Positions 40,206 through 55,500 of a DNA stretch of 64,000 bases are shown piece after piece. A program made the position numbers and the translations under genes. The notes under the pieces are model-generated. The model had not been told where the DNA came from and did not search any database. It was given only the letters and a program-made list of their open reading frames with translations. Positions within the stretch are counted from its first letter, which is position 1; every line of letters starts with the position of its first letter. This DNA comes from Apis mellifera (taxonomy: Eukaryota; Arthropoda; Insecta; Hymenoptera; Apidae), in assembly GCF_003254395.2 (NCBI RefSeq), contig NC_037644.1:3433501-3497500 (forward strand). The letters run 5' to 3'.

Positions 40206-43097
40206 ATTGATTTCTAAATAAAATTCATACTGTATAAAAATAAATATTATTGTTTTAACTGTATTATATGTTGAAATTATTAATAGAAAGATTTTATCAA
40301 CATAATAAAATCACGAAATTAAACGAAAAATTTATTGTTCCACTTTCGTGAATAACAGCACATATTAAATTGCTCTCTCCGCACATCCTCCTGTGAGATT
40401 CAATAACATTTCGATCCAATGTAAGCACATTATCGCATCAGATGAACGAACGAACGAAAAACGAATTGAAACACGAAGTTTCGAAACTTCTATATAAGCG
40501 AGAGAGAGCAGAGCGAATTCAGTTATTCTGTTATCATTTCTGTGATCGGACGTTTAAGGGACAAGCGGGCAATAACACAACTATCTTGATTATCGAAAAG
40601 TTGCGGTATGCAGACACGCAACTTGTACACCGGTTTTAATTAAATTTCACGCTTTATCCAATTTCGGCTTGTTGTTGTTCAATGATCGACATTGATGGAT
40701 ACGATTGTGTAAATACTTGTTAAAAAATATTGATGAAGTTATTCGTATTAATAATGAATTTTGACGAAAGAAAAATTATTTTAAAATTTGCAAGAATTCA
40801 TTTATTCTAAAATTCTTTTTTTATTTTTTTTTAAACAATTTTGTAATAAAAATTTGTCAATAGTAAACGAGTATTTCAAGTATCGAATAATAATTATTTT
40901 TCATAGATTTGAAAAAGAAGAAAGAGAAAAAAATTTATTATATTTAAATTAATTAATATTTTCATTTTAATCAAATACCAATGATTACATATTACAATTA
41001 ATTGTGTAATTATATAAACTCTCAATTCGAAAAAATATTTAAATTATCGTTCAATCGTTTAATATAACACGTTGAATATTCATTTCAATCACGAGTCATT
41101 TGTTTAACAAGTAGAATTGTGTATACATTTGTTTTAATTTTAAAATTATTTTTAGTATTTTTTGATTTTTGAGGAAACATCGAATTATAAAAATTGAAAA
41201 AAAAATTAAAAAATAAAATCAATTTGCTTTGTCAAAAAATGTACGAGAAGGTATAAATTGATTACGGATTATAAAAATACACTGCTGAAACTGACATTGT
41301 TCTTCTCTTCCTTCAAAAATCCAATTTTACAATCTGAATGAGCAATATTTATAATTACAGTGCTTTTTTATCTAAATATTCTAACACATTTTATTCGACA
41401 TTTATTCTAAAATTCTTTTTTTTTATGCAATTTTAATAAATGTTTTAAGTATTGAATAATAATTATTTTTCATGGATTTAAAAAAGAAGAAAGAGATAAT
41501 TATAATGAATTGATATATAAAAGATATGTAAAAGATTAAAAAATTCATTATTGTTTCAAAAATTAATAATTTCAAATATTACGCTTCTAAAAAAATAAAT
41601 TCTAATTTTACATTTTTTTCGTTTAATATTATTTTAAAGATTCTTTTCTTTTTTTTTTTTCGTATTTTTATTAATCAAAGAAAATGATAAACGTTATTAT
41701 TATTTACCATTGTTATTGTGAGTTCTGTTATATTAACAAAAAAAATAATTTATAAATAATATATATTTGTTTTATTCGTCGTGAAAAATTCATATTACAA
41801 GAATATATATTTATTTACTCGTAATATTAACTCTCGTTTTATTTAAAATTTGTCGTACAAATAAATCATTATTACGAAGAAATTCTATGCTACTTGCTAA
41901 TGTATATTTATTGCGTAGTTTAATTTCTATACACAAATAAATGATTCATGTCTCAAAGAATATAAACAGGAAGATATTTAAATTAAATCCCCTCTTGTGC
42001 GCAATATAAAAAATTCAAATGAAAGATACGGTCTGAATAATAATGCGCGTAACTATGCGTATACTTAAACGAAATGATATAAAAGTTAAATCATGGAAAA
42101 CTTCCCTTCTCCGCGGCTCGTTAATTTTTCGTCCTTTATTCAAAACTCGCGGCATCGCGTTGCGGCATAAATGTTTTCATACATTTCTCGAATCGTATCC
42201 ATATTTACAAATCGTATTCGCAAATATCTGATATGAAAAATGGAATTTTTAATAAATGATATTATTTGCGGATTATTTATTTACTAATTGAATCGATACT
42301 TTGTGATTTCAATTAAAATAGCAAAATTCTCTATATAATATTAATTATCGGTTCATAATTAATTTTGACTTATAACTGATGATTATAATTATGTGTAAAT
42401 GTTCATCGTTATCGAAGGATAAAAGAAAAGAAAGATATTCGAAGATTTCTTAGAAGAAATATGTAATCAATTGCACAGAAATTTTATTTTTAGAAGGGAA
42501 TTTAAAATTCTGATTTTTATATTTTTTCAACGAAAATGAAGAAGAGAGTCTTTTCGAAGGAATGAAATTAATCTATCTGTGAATGTGAATTTTATCATTT
42601 TTTCCTTTCAATTTTTTGAAAACAATTTCATCTGGGAATATTTTTCCACGGGAACGGGATGATGGGGTATTAAAAAAAAATCGAACATTTTATAATTTAA
42701 AATTTTCCTTTATCTCTGCAAAGAGTTATGTTTTTAAAAGAGAAGGAAAAATCTATCGAAACTATTCGAACGTTGATCTCAAATGATAAATAAAAAAAAA
42801 AGAAAAAACTTCAAACAAAAGAATTAAAGATTAAATTTTTTATGATATTTATGAATATTATTGACTACGTGAATAATTGTATCACGTAATAGATCGTCGT
42901 AGAGATAACTTATTGCGCGAATGAAATAAATAGTCGAATGATGGCTCCTTCGTAATAAATATATCCGTTGTATCGTGAGAAAAAAAATTGCCAAATCCTG
43001 ACAGATGTGAAGTTTAAATCGAGCCATTTTATTTCTCTTACGAATAGGAGTTTACCTGCCACGAAGATACGTATTATTGATATTGCGCGATTCTCAC

Positions 43098-43100
<3 letters not shown>
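40206..43100. other. AT-rich non-coding DNA
   Basis: No gene is recognised. A slightly GC-richer patch at 40330-40700 and a diverged duplicate around ATTTATTCTAAAATTCTTTT (about 40799 and 41400) are the only structure seen. Confidence 0.5.

Positions 43101-43151
<51 letters not shown>
43101..43151. repeat. (AG)n microsatellite
   Basis: A run of about 25 uninterrupted AG units. Confidence 0.96.
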
Positions 43152-43153
<2 letters not shown>

Positions 43154-43261
43154 AAACTAAGGATGAACCATATCTTCAAAATCGTTTCAAATGTTTTGAA
43201 AGTGATAAAAGATTGCTATCATTTTCTGTTATGTTCAATGACTTTCTTTCTCGAAATATAA

Positions 43262-43826
<565 letters not shown>

Positions 43827-43829
<3 letters not shown>

Positions 43830-46800
43830 GTAAAACGAATAAAATTTCGAACAAGTTGTATAGCTTTATTTATTTTTATTGAGAAAAATTACTTCGAAAC
43901 ATTGAGATGTTCATTGAATAAGTTCAATGCTCGTTTTTTATAACAATTAGTAAACATTCGAGTAAATTGAAATAAGAAAATAAGAAAATAAGTATATCTA
44001 CATCGTGATGTTAAATAATAAATTTAAAAAATTCATTATCGTTTTTAGCATAATTCTACTTTCCTTTGCTCCTGCACACGAAGGAAAACATTTTCAAAGC
44101 TTGATCTTCATCGTGGTATAAATTTTTCTTTCTTTTATTTATTTAAAAAAAAATCGCTGATTTAAAACTATATATGGAATCTATACTGTGTAAACATTTA
44201 TTTTTGAAATTGTAACAAGAATACCTGAAACGTAAATTTTATTCAAAAATTTCTCAAAAAATACTACCAATTTGGAAATTTGGAAAATATATCGCATCAA
44301 AGGATCATACTGGCACTCCTTTGATCTTTGATCTACGAACTTCACGAGCTGTGGAAAGATTAAATTCTTTGATGGAAACTTAATTAACACGTCGAAATTT
44401 TCACATTACAACACGTTACGATACATTCTGTATATATATTTCTTTCCGAAGAGAAAGATAACAGGTGGATAAAAAAAATAATTATTGAATCGTACAATCA
44501 TTCGTAAAAATTCTAAGGAATTTTTGAATCGATAAAACTATTATTATACACGTTTCTCACGTGTGTCGAGCACGTCGAGGACGCAAAGATCGTGGAGCCG
44601 CTTTTGTGTATCTTTTCCCTTTTTTTTTTTTTTTTTTGTGTGTGTGTGTTTCCTCGGCCACGAGAAATCGGGCCTCCATTGTTCGTCGCCGTTCTCCGGT
44701 GATCCCGTTTTTCGGTAATGCTGGTTTTGCGACGCAGTCGGCATGGCCCGAAGCCAACGCGTAAACAGACGAGGCATTGCGTTTTGCGCTGCTCCACAGG
44801 ATCGATGTTCCACCGTTCGGATCTATCCAACTATGAAACTTCGATCCCTGTTTTCATCGTAAATCGTTGATCCCAATTCCGAAACCAGTCGAAATTCGAA
44901 TATTCATTTTCTTTGATGTGTGAATTGTGGATATATATATATATATATTGATGATGATGTTATATGCAAAGAAAGAGAATAATAATTTTTTGATAATTTT
45001 CAAGTGAATCAAATTAAAAAGAAAAATATTCGAGTACAATTGGCTATCTTCAGATTAGATAGGAATAAATTATCTAATGAAAAGTAATTGTGGAAATATA
45101 TAAAAAATATAAAAGTTTTTTTATTTAAATTGTCAATTTTTGATTGTAAATATTTAATTTCTTTAAAAAAAAGAAGTAATATTTTAAATTCTATATTTTT
45201 TGCTCATTTTCACATATTTTGCTTCCTATCCCGAGCTCATTCATATTCAATCGGAAAATAGTTAATTTCACATTTGAAAAATTTTCAAACTAGATTTTCT
45301 TGAAAACGAACAAATGTTATCCTTTCTTTTAATTTTTTCTTTTTGATTTCAGAAACATTGTATACATTAATTTAGTTGAAGTTTAAAATTTATAATATAT
45401 ATATAAATAAAAAAATGAAGAATAAACAAAATTTAATTAAACTTATAATCTAATCAAATATATATTTTAGTGTATTTAAAACATTTATAAATTGCTGATG
45501 TAATTTTTATTTTCTACTGGTTTATTATCAGAACAACTTAATACCAGAATTATTGATACTTTCCAGTCAAAAAAAATTGTCAAACCGATTTATTATAATA
45601 ATTCAAGATTATTTTTAATAATATACACAATATGAAGCATGTTAGATGTATAATCCACGAGTCGTCACTATATTTTAATAATAATAACAAAATTTTAGAT
45701 CAATGATGTGTAATCAAATTATTAATCAAATACACATTTTAACATAATAATTTGGAATTAATGACGAATATCAAATCGAATATCATTAACCAAATACAAG
45801 TTTTAGTCACAGTAATTGCGACAAATAATATATATATAAGAATAGACTAACAAGAAACAACTGATAAAGCTAACCAATAAAATTAAAATTTTCTTTTTAA
45901 TCGAGACAACAATTACAATTTCAAAATCCTAGTTTTGTTAATTTCCTTGGTTTAACTTACGTCAGGAAAGGATGTTCGATACATGTACACGTTTAATTAA
46001 TTAATCCCAACAAACGAAAGCTGAGACATCTTGAAACAAGTTCACTGGGCCAACCGTTAATATATGTCGATCCACAAGGAATCGGTAATATCGACCCATG
46101 GCTCCGGTATGCCATTTGCGGTATCCAAATGCAATATACTAGCGAGCATCTGTCGCGTGCACGTGTCGTATCTCTCGCTTTCGTGTATCTATTGGCTAAC
46201 TTGCGTAGATGCGGTTGGAAGAGATCGGAAACTATCGTTATTTGAAACGTAATTAAGGGGGAAGCCGAATGTTCACTCGTCTGTCATTCTTTGATTTTTA
46301 ATTTTTCAATCTTTACGTATATACAAGTATTCACATGGAAGAGAATTTTGCTATAGTTATGCATACTATATATATCAACGTACTATGTATATATATATAT
46401 ATATATAGTAGTAATATTGTCATATCTCCTTTTACGTTCAATTTCTTACCCGAAACATATTTTTCAATATTTTAGAAAAATGTAGAAAATATTAGTGATG
46501 AAGTGGATTCTTGAATTTCTAAATTCTTTTTAAGGTTATAAAAAAAAAAAGAGATTGGAATTAAGAAAATTGACAAAAAAAGTAATTCTAACGATAAGAG
46601 GATAAATATAGAGGAATCATTTTGAAAAATCTTCACGATGATCTGATTCGAAAAAATTTTGATTTTAATAAAAGTTTGTATATAATAATGTATATGCATA
46701 ATTTATTTCTCGATGAAATATCTACAAATTTTTATTACTCTTTCACCTTTCACCACAATAGAAAATTCGTTTGAAAATATTTCTTACGACAGATTAATGG

Positions 46801-49383
46801 AATATTAAAACGATTTTATAATTTAAAATTCTGCTTTACGTTACGTCATTACCACCAAAGTTATATTTAAAAAAAATTTTCTATATACATCAAACAAGAG
46901 CTTTCAGCATTAAAGTACCCTTTCCCTTGTAACTTATGAAGTTACCACGAAACTCCAGGAAGGAAAACGTTGAAGGTCTTCCGCAAAATACGAAAGTCTT
47001 TAAATATAATATACATTGAAAAATTAATTTAAAATATATTCACACATTGTCAAGTAATAATGACAACAAATTTTACGAAACTTTTTTAAAAAAATTATTT
47101 TTTAAAAAATAAAACAAACAAATGCATGGATCGAAAAGTTAATACATCTTCCGATTTGAATATAATGTAAAACTTTTATTCCAACAGAACACGATTTGCA
47201 TCAACATGCATCAACCGATCGATCGTTTTTCATGATCGATCGAGTCAATGATCACCGATTCGATAATAACAGTGTTCATACCTTGACTGAATTCGATTCT
47301 CACTCGTATCTCGCGGTATTCATTTCAAATTCGATTTATTTGTTCATTCATAATAAGAATTTATTTATTCATCGTTGAATAATTCGATGTAATTTCTTTT
47401 CGATAAAAAGTATGTTATCGATTAATTATTTTACTTGCCTCGATCCACGTAGATTTGTTTATTCGAGCTATGCAACATTGTTCTCTCGACGAGTCTGTAA
47501 TTGGCTGAGTTTTTCGTTAATGAATCGTTACAGAAAACTCGAAACGCAAAGGTAAAACACGATATTTCCACTTTTTCAAGGATATCGTATATATATATAT
47601 ACATACGTATATACCTCCATACAAGTTCTTTTAAAGTTCTTTTGAATTTTATTTTTTATCCCATAATATAGGGAGTCTTTGTTCCATTCCACACGTTAAC
47701 AATACTTTGAGATAAAATATGTATGGTATAATTCAACTATCGTAGTGAATTATTGTACTGAAAATTTTGAGAAGAAAGAAAAAGAGAGAGAGAGAGAAGA
47801 AGAGGAGAAAAAAGAAAACTTAAAATATAAAATTTTAGCTGTTAATTTCGCACTAGTTATTAATAAAAATTTTTCGCTACTATATATTTAACGTTATCTA
47901 TATGTGTATGTATCCATGACAACGCTTAGCTTATCTACCTTTTCTATATTACAAGAATAAAGTATAAGATGTTGACAATAAATATTTCAAAATGGCAGAA
48001 CATGAAGTAAAATTGCTCCTTCGATATTTGTCAAGAACATAAAAATTTATCAAAAATATTAAAAATGTAGAAAAATAAAAGAAACTTCAAAATTTAGTGT
48101 AATGTCATATTGTTAATATCATATAAATCAATATTAAATGTGCATTTTTTGATTAATATAATTAATATAATTAATATAAATAGTTTTTCATATACGTATA
48201 TCTAATCTTTTCCATAATACATTAAAAGAGGAAGTTATCATAGGAATTTAATCACAAGATTCTATTTGTACTGAATAATTGGATGGAATTACATAGTTCA
48301 ACTACTTCCCTTTATCGAAAGAATTATTGCAACATCAAAATCGCTGCATAAAGTGGTCTATACACTCTATTAGCATCGGGCATTACTCGCTACAAACAGA
48401 TATACGTATTCCCATATCGATGAACGGCATCTGAAATCGATATTCCGCAACTCGTATAATGAGACACGTATCACGGCCAACGTATAGCCGCTTAATTAAA
48501 ATTCTATCTGCTTAATTTCACTTAAGCCAAAAATAAAGCTAAATAAGATATCTTTACATGTGAATTCTTTAACTGTTTTCGTATACTAAAATCATCTCTG
48601 AAACGATTCTTACATACAAGGCATTTCTCTCATTACTAATTACCGATAAAAGGTAAAAACGTAGAAGAAAATTTCTACGTTATTGACTCGTAAGAAGAAA
48701 CAAAACCTTACTTTTCGTAATAAATTTCTTGAATAATAATTCATCGTTTTAAGTCTCGAAATCAAGTAACAATTTTATTTTTTTCCTTCCATTCCACTCT
48801 AACACCTCACATTCTCAACCAGCAATCGGATACCACGTTTGTTCCTGTTCCCTTTCCGTGCACTCGTCCTCGGCCTCGAATCCCCTCTCCTCACACTTCT
48901 TCCGCGTAAGTAGCTTGTCTTCGAGCATCCTCGATGAAGGAGCGAACGAAGGAAACTTCACTTTGACACATTTGTTACCGAAGGAGGAGGGGGAGGCTGC
49001 TCCTGACGTTTCTCGGTCGTAAAATATACGCGGGCACGTTCACACTATGCAAATACGGTTGCATATATCCGGCTACCGCGAAAATAAAAATAGAGAGAAG
49101 GGAAGACACGGGAGGAGGGAAAATAGGGCCGAAGAAAGTGGGCGCCACCTCTGAATGGTTGTGTGCGCTTAGATGCACTGCATGTGTTTGCGCGTTGACC
49201 GATCGAAAAAAGAAAAAAAAGAGGAAAAAAGAGGAAAAAAAAAATAAATAAATAAAACTGGACGTAGGGACGTCCTTTTGTTCCACGAGGCGTAACTCGA
49301 CTGCAAGCGCGACTTGATTCATGCGATCAAAGCCGATGTTTTCACCCGATTTTTATTCGTTTACTCGTTCGATTTTGTTCCAG
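43827..49383. other. Non-coding DNA upstream of the first receptor exon in the window
   Basis: No coding exon was recognised. GC-richer islands lie at about 44540-44850, 45960-46260 and 48780-49320. The last abuts the first GABA-B-R2 exon and contains CpG-rich and purine-rich sequence, so it might carry regulatory elements. A (TA) run lies at about 46388-46407. Confidence 0.5.
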
Positions 49384-49521
49384 TGCAACGCCGCCGTTGG
49401 CGTGAAGGCATTCTTCGATATGATGCACAGCGGGCCGCACAAAGTGATGCTATTCGGCGCAGCTTGCACGCACGTCACTGATCCCATCGCTAAAGCGTCG
49501 AAGCATTGGCGTCTCACGCAG
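49384..49521 (+). CDS. GABA-B-R2 exon a (first in window), Venus-flytrap domain
   Basis: 46 codons, phase 0 at both ends. The acceptor is TTGTTCCAG and the donor is CAG|GTAAGT. It encodes CNAAVGVKAFFDMMHSGPHK and ends HWRLTQ, the strongly conserved lobe-1 segment. An in-frame ATG at 49321 with TGA just before it is not taken as the start, because homologous receptors have an intron here and need upstream sequence. Confidence 0.95.
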
Positions 49522-52500
49522 GTAAGTGTGAAATGTAATAAGTAATACGCAAAGTATTGCGGGATACGGAAGAGAAGAGTCGCCGCAAGGAGGGGAGATT
49601 CGGATTCGTTTCGCGTCCACGATTGGCCCTGACATCGTGTCGAAATTTTAACCTCGCGAATTATGAAATATCTCCGTAGACGTAATATTAGAAATTTTAA
49701 AATGAAGCGTTATTATTAAAATGTCTTATCGAAACATTTGGAATTTTTCAAATGATAAATTTATCAGAGTTAGATTATTTATGTTTTAGTACAAGTGTAA
49801 GACTTTTTTTACAAATAGTTGCGAATATTCTTTTTTTTTTTTTTTTATCTTGGAATAACGAAACGAAGAGTTGTTTTTGTTTTATTATCATATTTTCTTC
49901 GTGTATGTTCTGAAAAAAAATTATAAAAAGAAAAATATACAAAAATAGTAATATCTTTTATTTATCACCGTGAACCCGTATTTGCGAATGAAATATGTTA
50001 CGATCCTTTCTTTTTTTTTTTGTTGCTTTTTTGAATGAAATATTATTACATGATATTAAGAGAAAAATGAGATCACGCTTAATTATACAAAGTATACTAT
50101 TTAAATCGAATAACTTTAGAAATTATGAATGAATATTCATAAAAAAATATTACGCAAAAATTAAACAGTTGCACAATTCAATGTAATCAAACCTCTTTTT
50201 AGAAAATATGAATGAAAGAATGAAGACCAATTTTCTTTGAAAATATCTCAAAAATTTACATTTTATTTACTGCACCACATATTATATTTACGTTTGCACG
50301 TTTGTATCAAAATCATTGAAATCGTCCTTTTTTCTATTCTCACGATTACAAAGAGGATAAAGAGAGGACTCGTTTTCCTCGATTATTGAATCGATCTTTG
50401 TTGCAGCTTAGCTACGCGGACACACACCCGATGTTTACAAGCGATAGCTTCCCAAATTTCTTTAGGGTGGTGCCTTCTGAGAACGCGTTCAACGCTCCCC
50501 GCGTGGCGCTTTTATTGCACTTCAATTGGACTCGCGTCGGAACCATTTATCAAAACGAGCCGCGATACGCTCTGGTGAGTATTTGAAATTTTATCGAAAT
50601 ATAATGGAATGACACACGAATCGGCTATCAACGCTTTGAATTATATCGTGTAATATATATATATAGTTTTTTTAATTTTATAGCATTTTCGTTTCACTTC
50701 GAAATTATGTTTATTTATTTAGAAAAAAAATGCAATGCAAGTGTTTTTTTTTTTAATAATCTTTGATCGAATTAATTTAATTTTTGAACAATATTTAAAT
50801 TATTTCGTTAAAATATTAATCTCTTACAGCGTAAATTGATATTTAATTGATGAACTTGAAAACTATTTGTATGTTTTTTATTTTTATTATCGTATTTCTA
50901 CAAAGAATTATAAAACGCAAAGGATAGAAGAATGCGCATGATTATATGTTTGTATAGGTTAGCTTATCTCGTTAAACTCTATATTTTTTGTGCACGAGTG
51001 CCGACTTACTCAGCTAAATGGTACATGGTATTTTATATGTTAAAATTGAAAAAATGGTTTTTTTAACGAATTAATAATTTCATTCTACCAATCTCATTCT
51101 AAGTATGCAAAAGTTTATGCAATATTCATATTTTATAAACATAAAGAAAATAGAATTTAAATGGAGATTAATTTTACTCCCTAAATACGTGTATTACTTT
51201 GAACATGTTTTTATATATATTATTTTGCACACGCATGTGCGTTCTATATTGCTTCACGAGAACGCTCATTTTAGTTTTAAATAAATTAGTTTTCTTCAAA
51301 ATTATAGTTTCAAAAGAAAGTTATAACGATAAATTTAATTAATTTAAAATGTCAATGTTACGAGCTTTTCCTTAATATTTTTCTGCTAACGTTTATTCCA
51401 TACTATATTTTTAATAAATCATTGAATTTATTATTTCAATAGTTGCTAATAAAGAATTAAGAAAGCAGGACATCGACGAGGAAAATTTATAAATTTGTTC
51501 CAATTCTCGTACCATGCGTTAAATACGACGAAACTTTTTTCCTTCTTTTCTTCTCTCTGAAATGTAAAAATATCTCGTGTATATTTTCTATGAAAAATGA
51601 ACAAATATCTATAACTCATCGACACGGAATTACATATATTTGCCTTATCGATAATGCGTTTTATTCATTACGTTCACGTGCAGGCACATAATCGATTGGT
51701 CGCCGATCTCGATAGCAATAGCATGGAAGTGGTAGAGACGCAAAGCTTCGCCACCGAGGTGACCACAGCGCTGGAAAAATTAAAGGAGAAGGACGTTAGA
51801 ATAATTTTGGGCAACTTTAACGAAACATGGGCCAGGCGGATATTCTGCGAGGCGCACAAGTAACGCTTTTGCACGATTAAAAAAAATTTTTCTTTATCGT
51901 TCGATGCCGAACCAAGAGGATCGTAATCTCGTTCCATTCATCTTCCCAATAATAACCTTTCAGATTCGATATGTTCGGGAGAAAATATCAATGGGTGATC
52001 ATGGGTACTTACACGGAAGAATGGTGGCTCCATCCCGACGAGGAATGCAATTCCGCTGATTTGGTGGAGGCATTGCACGGTGCCATATTGACAGACTTGT
52101 TGCCAATCACAACGGAGAAGAGGAAGACTATAGCTGGAATAGTGAGTACTTGAGAATGAGCTTGTTCGAGATTTGGTCGTGTCCTCCATCGTGTATTTCT
52201 CATTCTCGCTTTTTTTAGACGACCGAACAATACCGGGTCGAGTATGACTCGAGACGAGGCAAAGAGTATTCGAGATTTCACGGATATTCGTACGACGGTA
52301 TATGGGCAGTGGCTCTAGCTATACAACGCGTCGCGAGCAGGATAACACACTACCGTCGCAATCAGACCATGTCAGATTTCAGATACAGAGACGAGCTTTG
52401 GGAGAAGCTTTTTCTCGAAGCTCTGAGAAACACAAGCTTCGAAGGTGTCACGGTATGTACTTCTGTGACAAAGAAAAGTTAACTTTTTCAAAGATTGTAT

Positions 52501-55500
52501 AATCTAACAATTAATACTATTGGATATATTTATATTTTATAAATAATGCTGAGAGTTTTAACACACCATTGAATCTTATGTTCTATTATACTTTTGAAAC
52601 TTAATTTTATCATAAATTTCATCAAATGTAAATATTTTTATTATTTCGTATTATTTTTACTATAATCTATATCAGATACAGTTTGTAAGCTTAAGTCGAT
52701 AAGATAGAGCGTATAATAGTATATAAATATATTATTTATTCTAGTAACATTATTCTAGTAATAATAAACAAGACAAATTACGCAATTTATGTTAAAACAA
52801 TTAAATGTAAAACCATATTTGTTAATAAATAAAAATGTACCTTTTTATCGCAATATTTAAATGTTAAGAGTAAATAATCCACTGCGAAGAAAAAACATTT
52901 GAATAACGTCTTTTAATTCTACTTTACATCGAAATACATCATCGAAAAATAAAAATTAATCACTTATAGAAGAATTAAAATAAGAATTAAAATAACCGTT
53001 GTTGAAAGAAATTAAGAAAAATATTGAACGCGCGAATCAAAGTGAACGACACTATATGATATGATTTTCTAGGGTCCTGCGCGTTTCTATGATAACGAAA
53101 GGAAAGCGTAAATTAGTCACTTATATAAAAATTATAATAAGTTGTTGAAAGAAATTAAGAAAAATATAGAACGCGCGAATCAAAGTGAACGACACTATAT
53201 GATATGATTTTCTAGGGTCCTGTGCGTTTCTATGATAACGAAAGGAAAGCGTATATTCTTTTGAAACAGTTTCAAGGTGAGTATACAACGCGACGCTGTC
53301 GATCTAATTTTCGAGATTCCTACATTACCTTTTGTTCTATCACAGGCGACAGAGAGGTAAAAGTCGGTGAGTACGACGGCGTGACAGACATTTTAGATTT
53401 GAACAAGGGCGAGCCTTTAATCTGGAAGGGAAAATCACCGCCCAAAGATCGAACTCTTCACATCATCGAGCATTCGACCGTAAATATTACGATCTATGCT
53501 GTGCTCACTTCCGCGGCCAGCGTGGGCATCACCATGGCGGCTATTTTTCTCGTCATCAATATCAAGTACAGAAATCAAAGGTGATTAAGATCCACGGGGA
53601 TAATCCTTTCGTTTTTCTCCTTTCTCGTCAATTTCATCGCGGATTCGTTCTGTTCGATGCGATTCGTCGGATATGTGACGTGACGCGAGACAAATCGGAT
53701 CGTGTCGAAACGAGACGAAGCGAGACGTAATATTATGTAATAGATGTACGGATAAAAGAAAGAATGTGCTCGTAGTGTAGAGTGAAGATAAACTTTTTTT
53801 TACCCGTGCAAATCGGGATATTCTATTTCCCTTCTCATGGCCGACGTTCGATCATCTTCGACGTTTCAGATACATAAAAATGTCATCGCCGCATTTAAAC
53901 AACCTCATTATCGTCGGATGCATGCTGACCTACAGCAGTGTAATTTTCCTTGGGTTAGATTCGCAGCTGTCCAGTGAAACGGCATTTCCCTACATTTGCA
54001 CCGCCAGAGCATGGCTATTGATGGCTGGTTTCTCCTTGGCTTTTGGTTCCATGTTCTCGAAAACATGGCGAGTACACTCGATATTTACCGACGTTAAATT
54101 GAACAAGAAGGTAAGTCGCCTATCATTGCCTATCCATCGTTTCTATCCATCCATTATGTTGTTGCGACATCCGTCTTTTGTTTAGGTGATAAAAGATTAC
54201 CAATTGTTCATGGTGGTCGGTGTATTATTGTTTATTGATTTGGGTATTATGACGACCTGGCAGGTTGCGGATCCATTTTACCGGGAAACGAAACAAATGG
54301 AACCTTATGTAAGCGCATTTATATCGATCGAACATGATTATAAAAAAAAAAATGCGAAACGCATGAATCAAGTCGCGCATTCTCTTCTCTCGTTTCAGCC
54401 TCATCCTTCCAGCGAAGATATCATCATAATACCGGAAAACGAGTACTGTCAAAGTAACCGAATGACCATTTATTTAGGGTGTATATACGCATATAAAGGT
54501 CTTTTAATGGTAGGTAATGTCGATCGATTCGAGAGACAACGACGACACCAATATACCAAACTTTTTCAAGCGACGAGAGTAAAAAGTTCGTAGCGATCTA
54601 AAGCGATTTTTCACGCGTTGACTTTCTTCATATTCCAGATATTCGGCGCCTTTTTGGCATGGGAAACAAGGCATGTTAGCATTCCGGCGTTAAACGATAG
54701 CAAATACGTCGGAATGAGCGTATATAACGTTGTGATCATGTGTGTTACCGGAGCTGCTATTAGCTTCGTATTGGCTGACAAACAAGACGCCATGTTTATT
54801 ATGTTGGCGATATTTATAATATTCTGCAGCACCGCCACCTTGTGCTTGGTTTTCGTACCAAAGGTACTCTTCTCAAATGAAAATTCTATGCCCCGCTTTC
54901 TATCGTTTTTTTTGTCGTTTTTATCGCCATTTCCGTCCGCGAAAATAAAAATTAACGAATCGTTTTCCCATGTTAGCTGATAGAATTGCGAAGAAATCCC
55001 CAAGGTACGATAGACAAACGAATTAGAGCAACGCTTAGGCCAGTGTCGAAAACGCGAAGGGACTCGAGCGTTAGCGAATTGGAGGAACGTCTAAAGGAAG
55101 CTACGTTAGCGAATCAAAAATTTCGTAAACAATTATTGGAAAAAGATTCGGAACTTCAGGTAAATGATTGAGAAACGTGTGAATGATGAACGAATCGTAT
55201 TGAACAAACGGATCAATTGTAGATGTTTCTACGGAGGCTCGATGATCAAACCACATCGAATACACAGGAAGCAATGGATAGGTTAACAGTTCCGAGGCAG
55301 GAAGCAACAATGGTGAAAAAAGAAGGTAGAATAATCTCATTTTATAAGATTGTAATGCAAATATTTAATATTGTTTTTCTCATTTATATATTTACACGTT
55401 CTACTATATTTGAGTCATATAGTTTTATTATATTTTAAATCACAATATTCTGATAAAAATGTGACTTTTATAAATATTTTAAGCTGTATAAAATTTTTTC

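Noticed and set aside
44513..44830. Frames on both strands in a GC-richer patch
   Set aside because: They run through an A/T homopolymer and CA repeat and lack similarity or splice support.
53073..53108. Upstream copy of exon f as a real alternative exon
   Set aside because: It meets TAA after 12 codons, so it cannot encode a full receptor. Kept only as a duplication and possible decoy acceptor.
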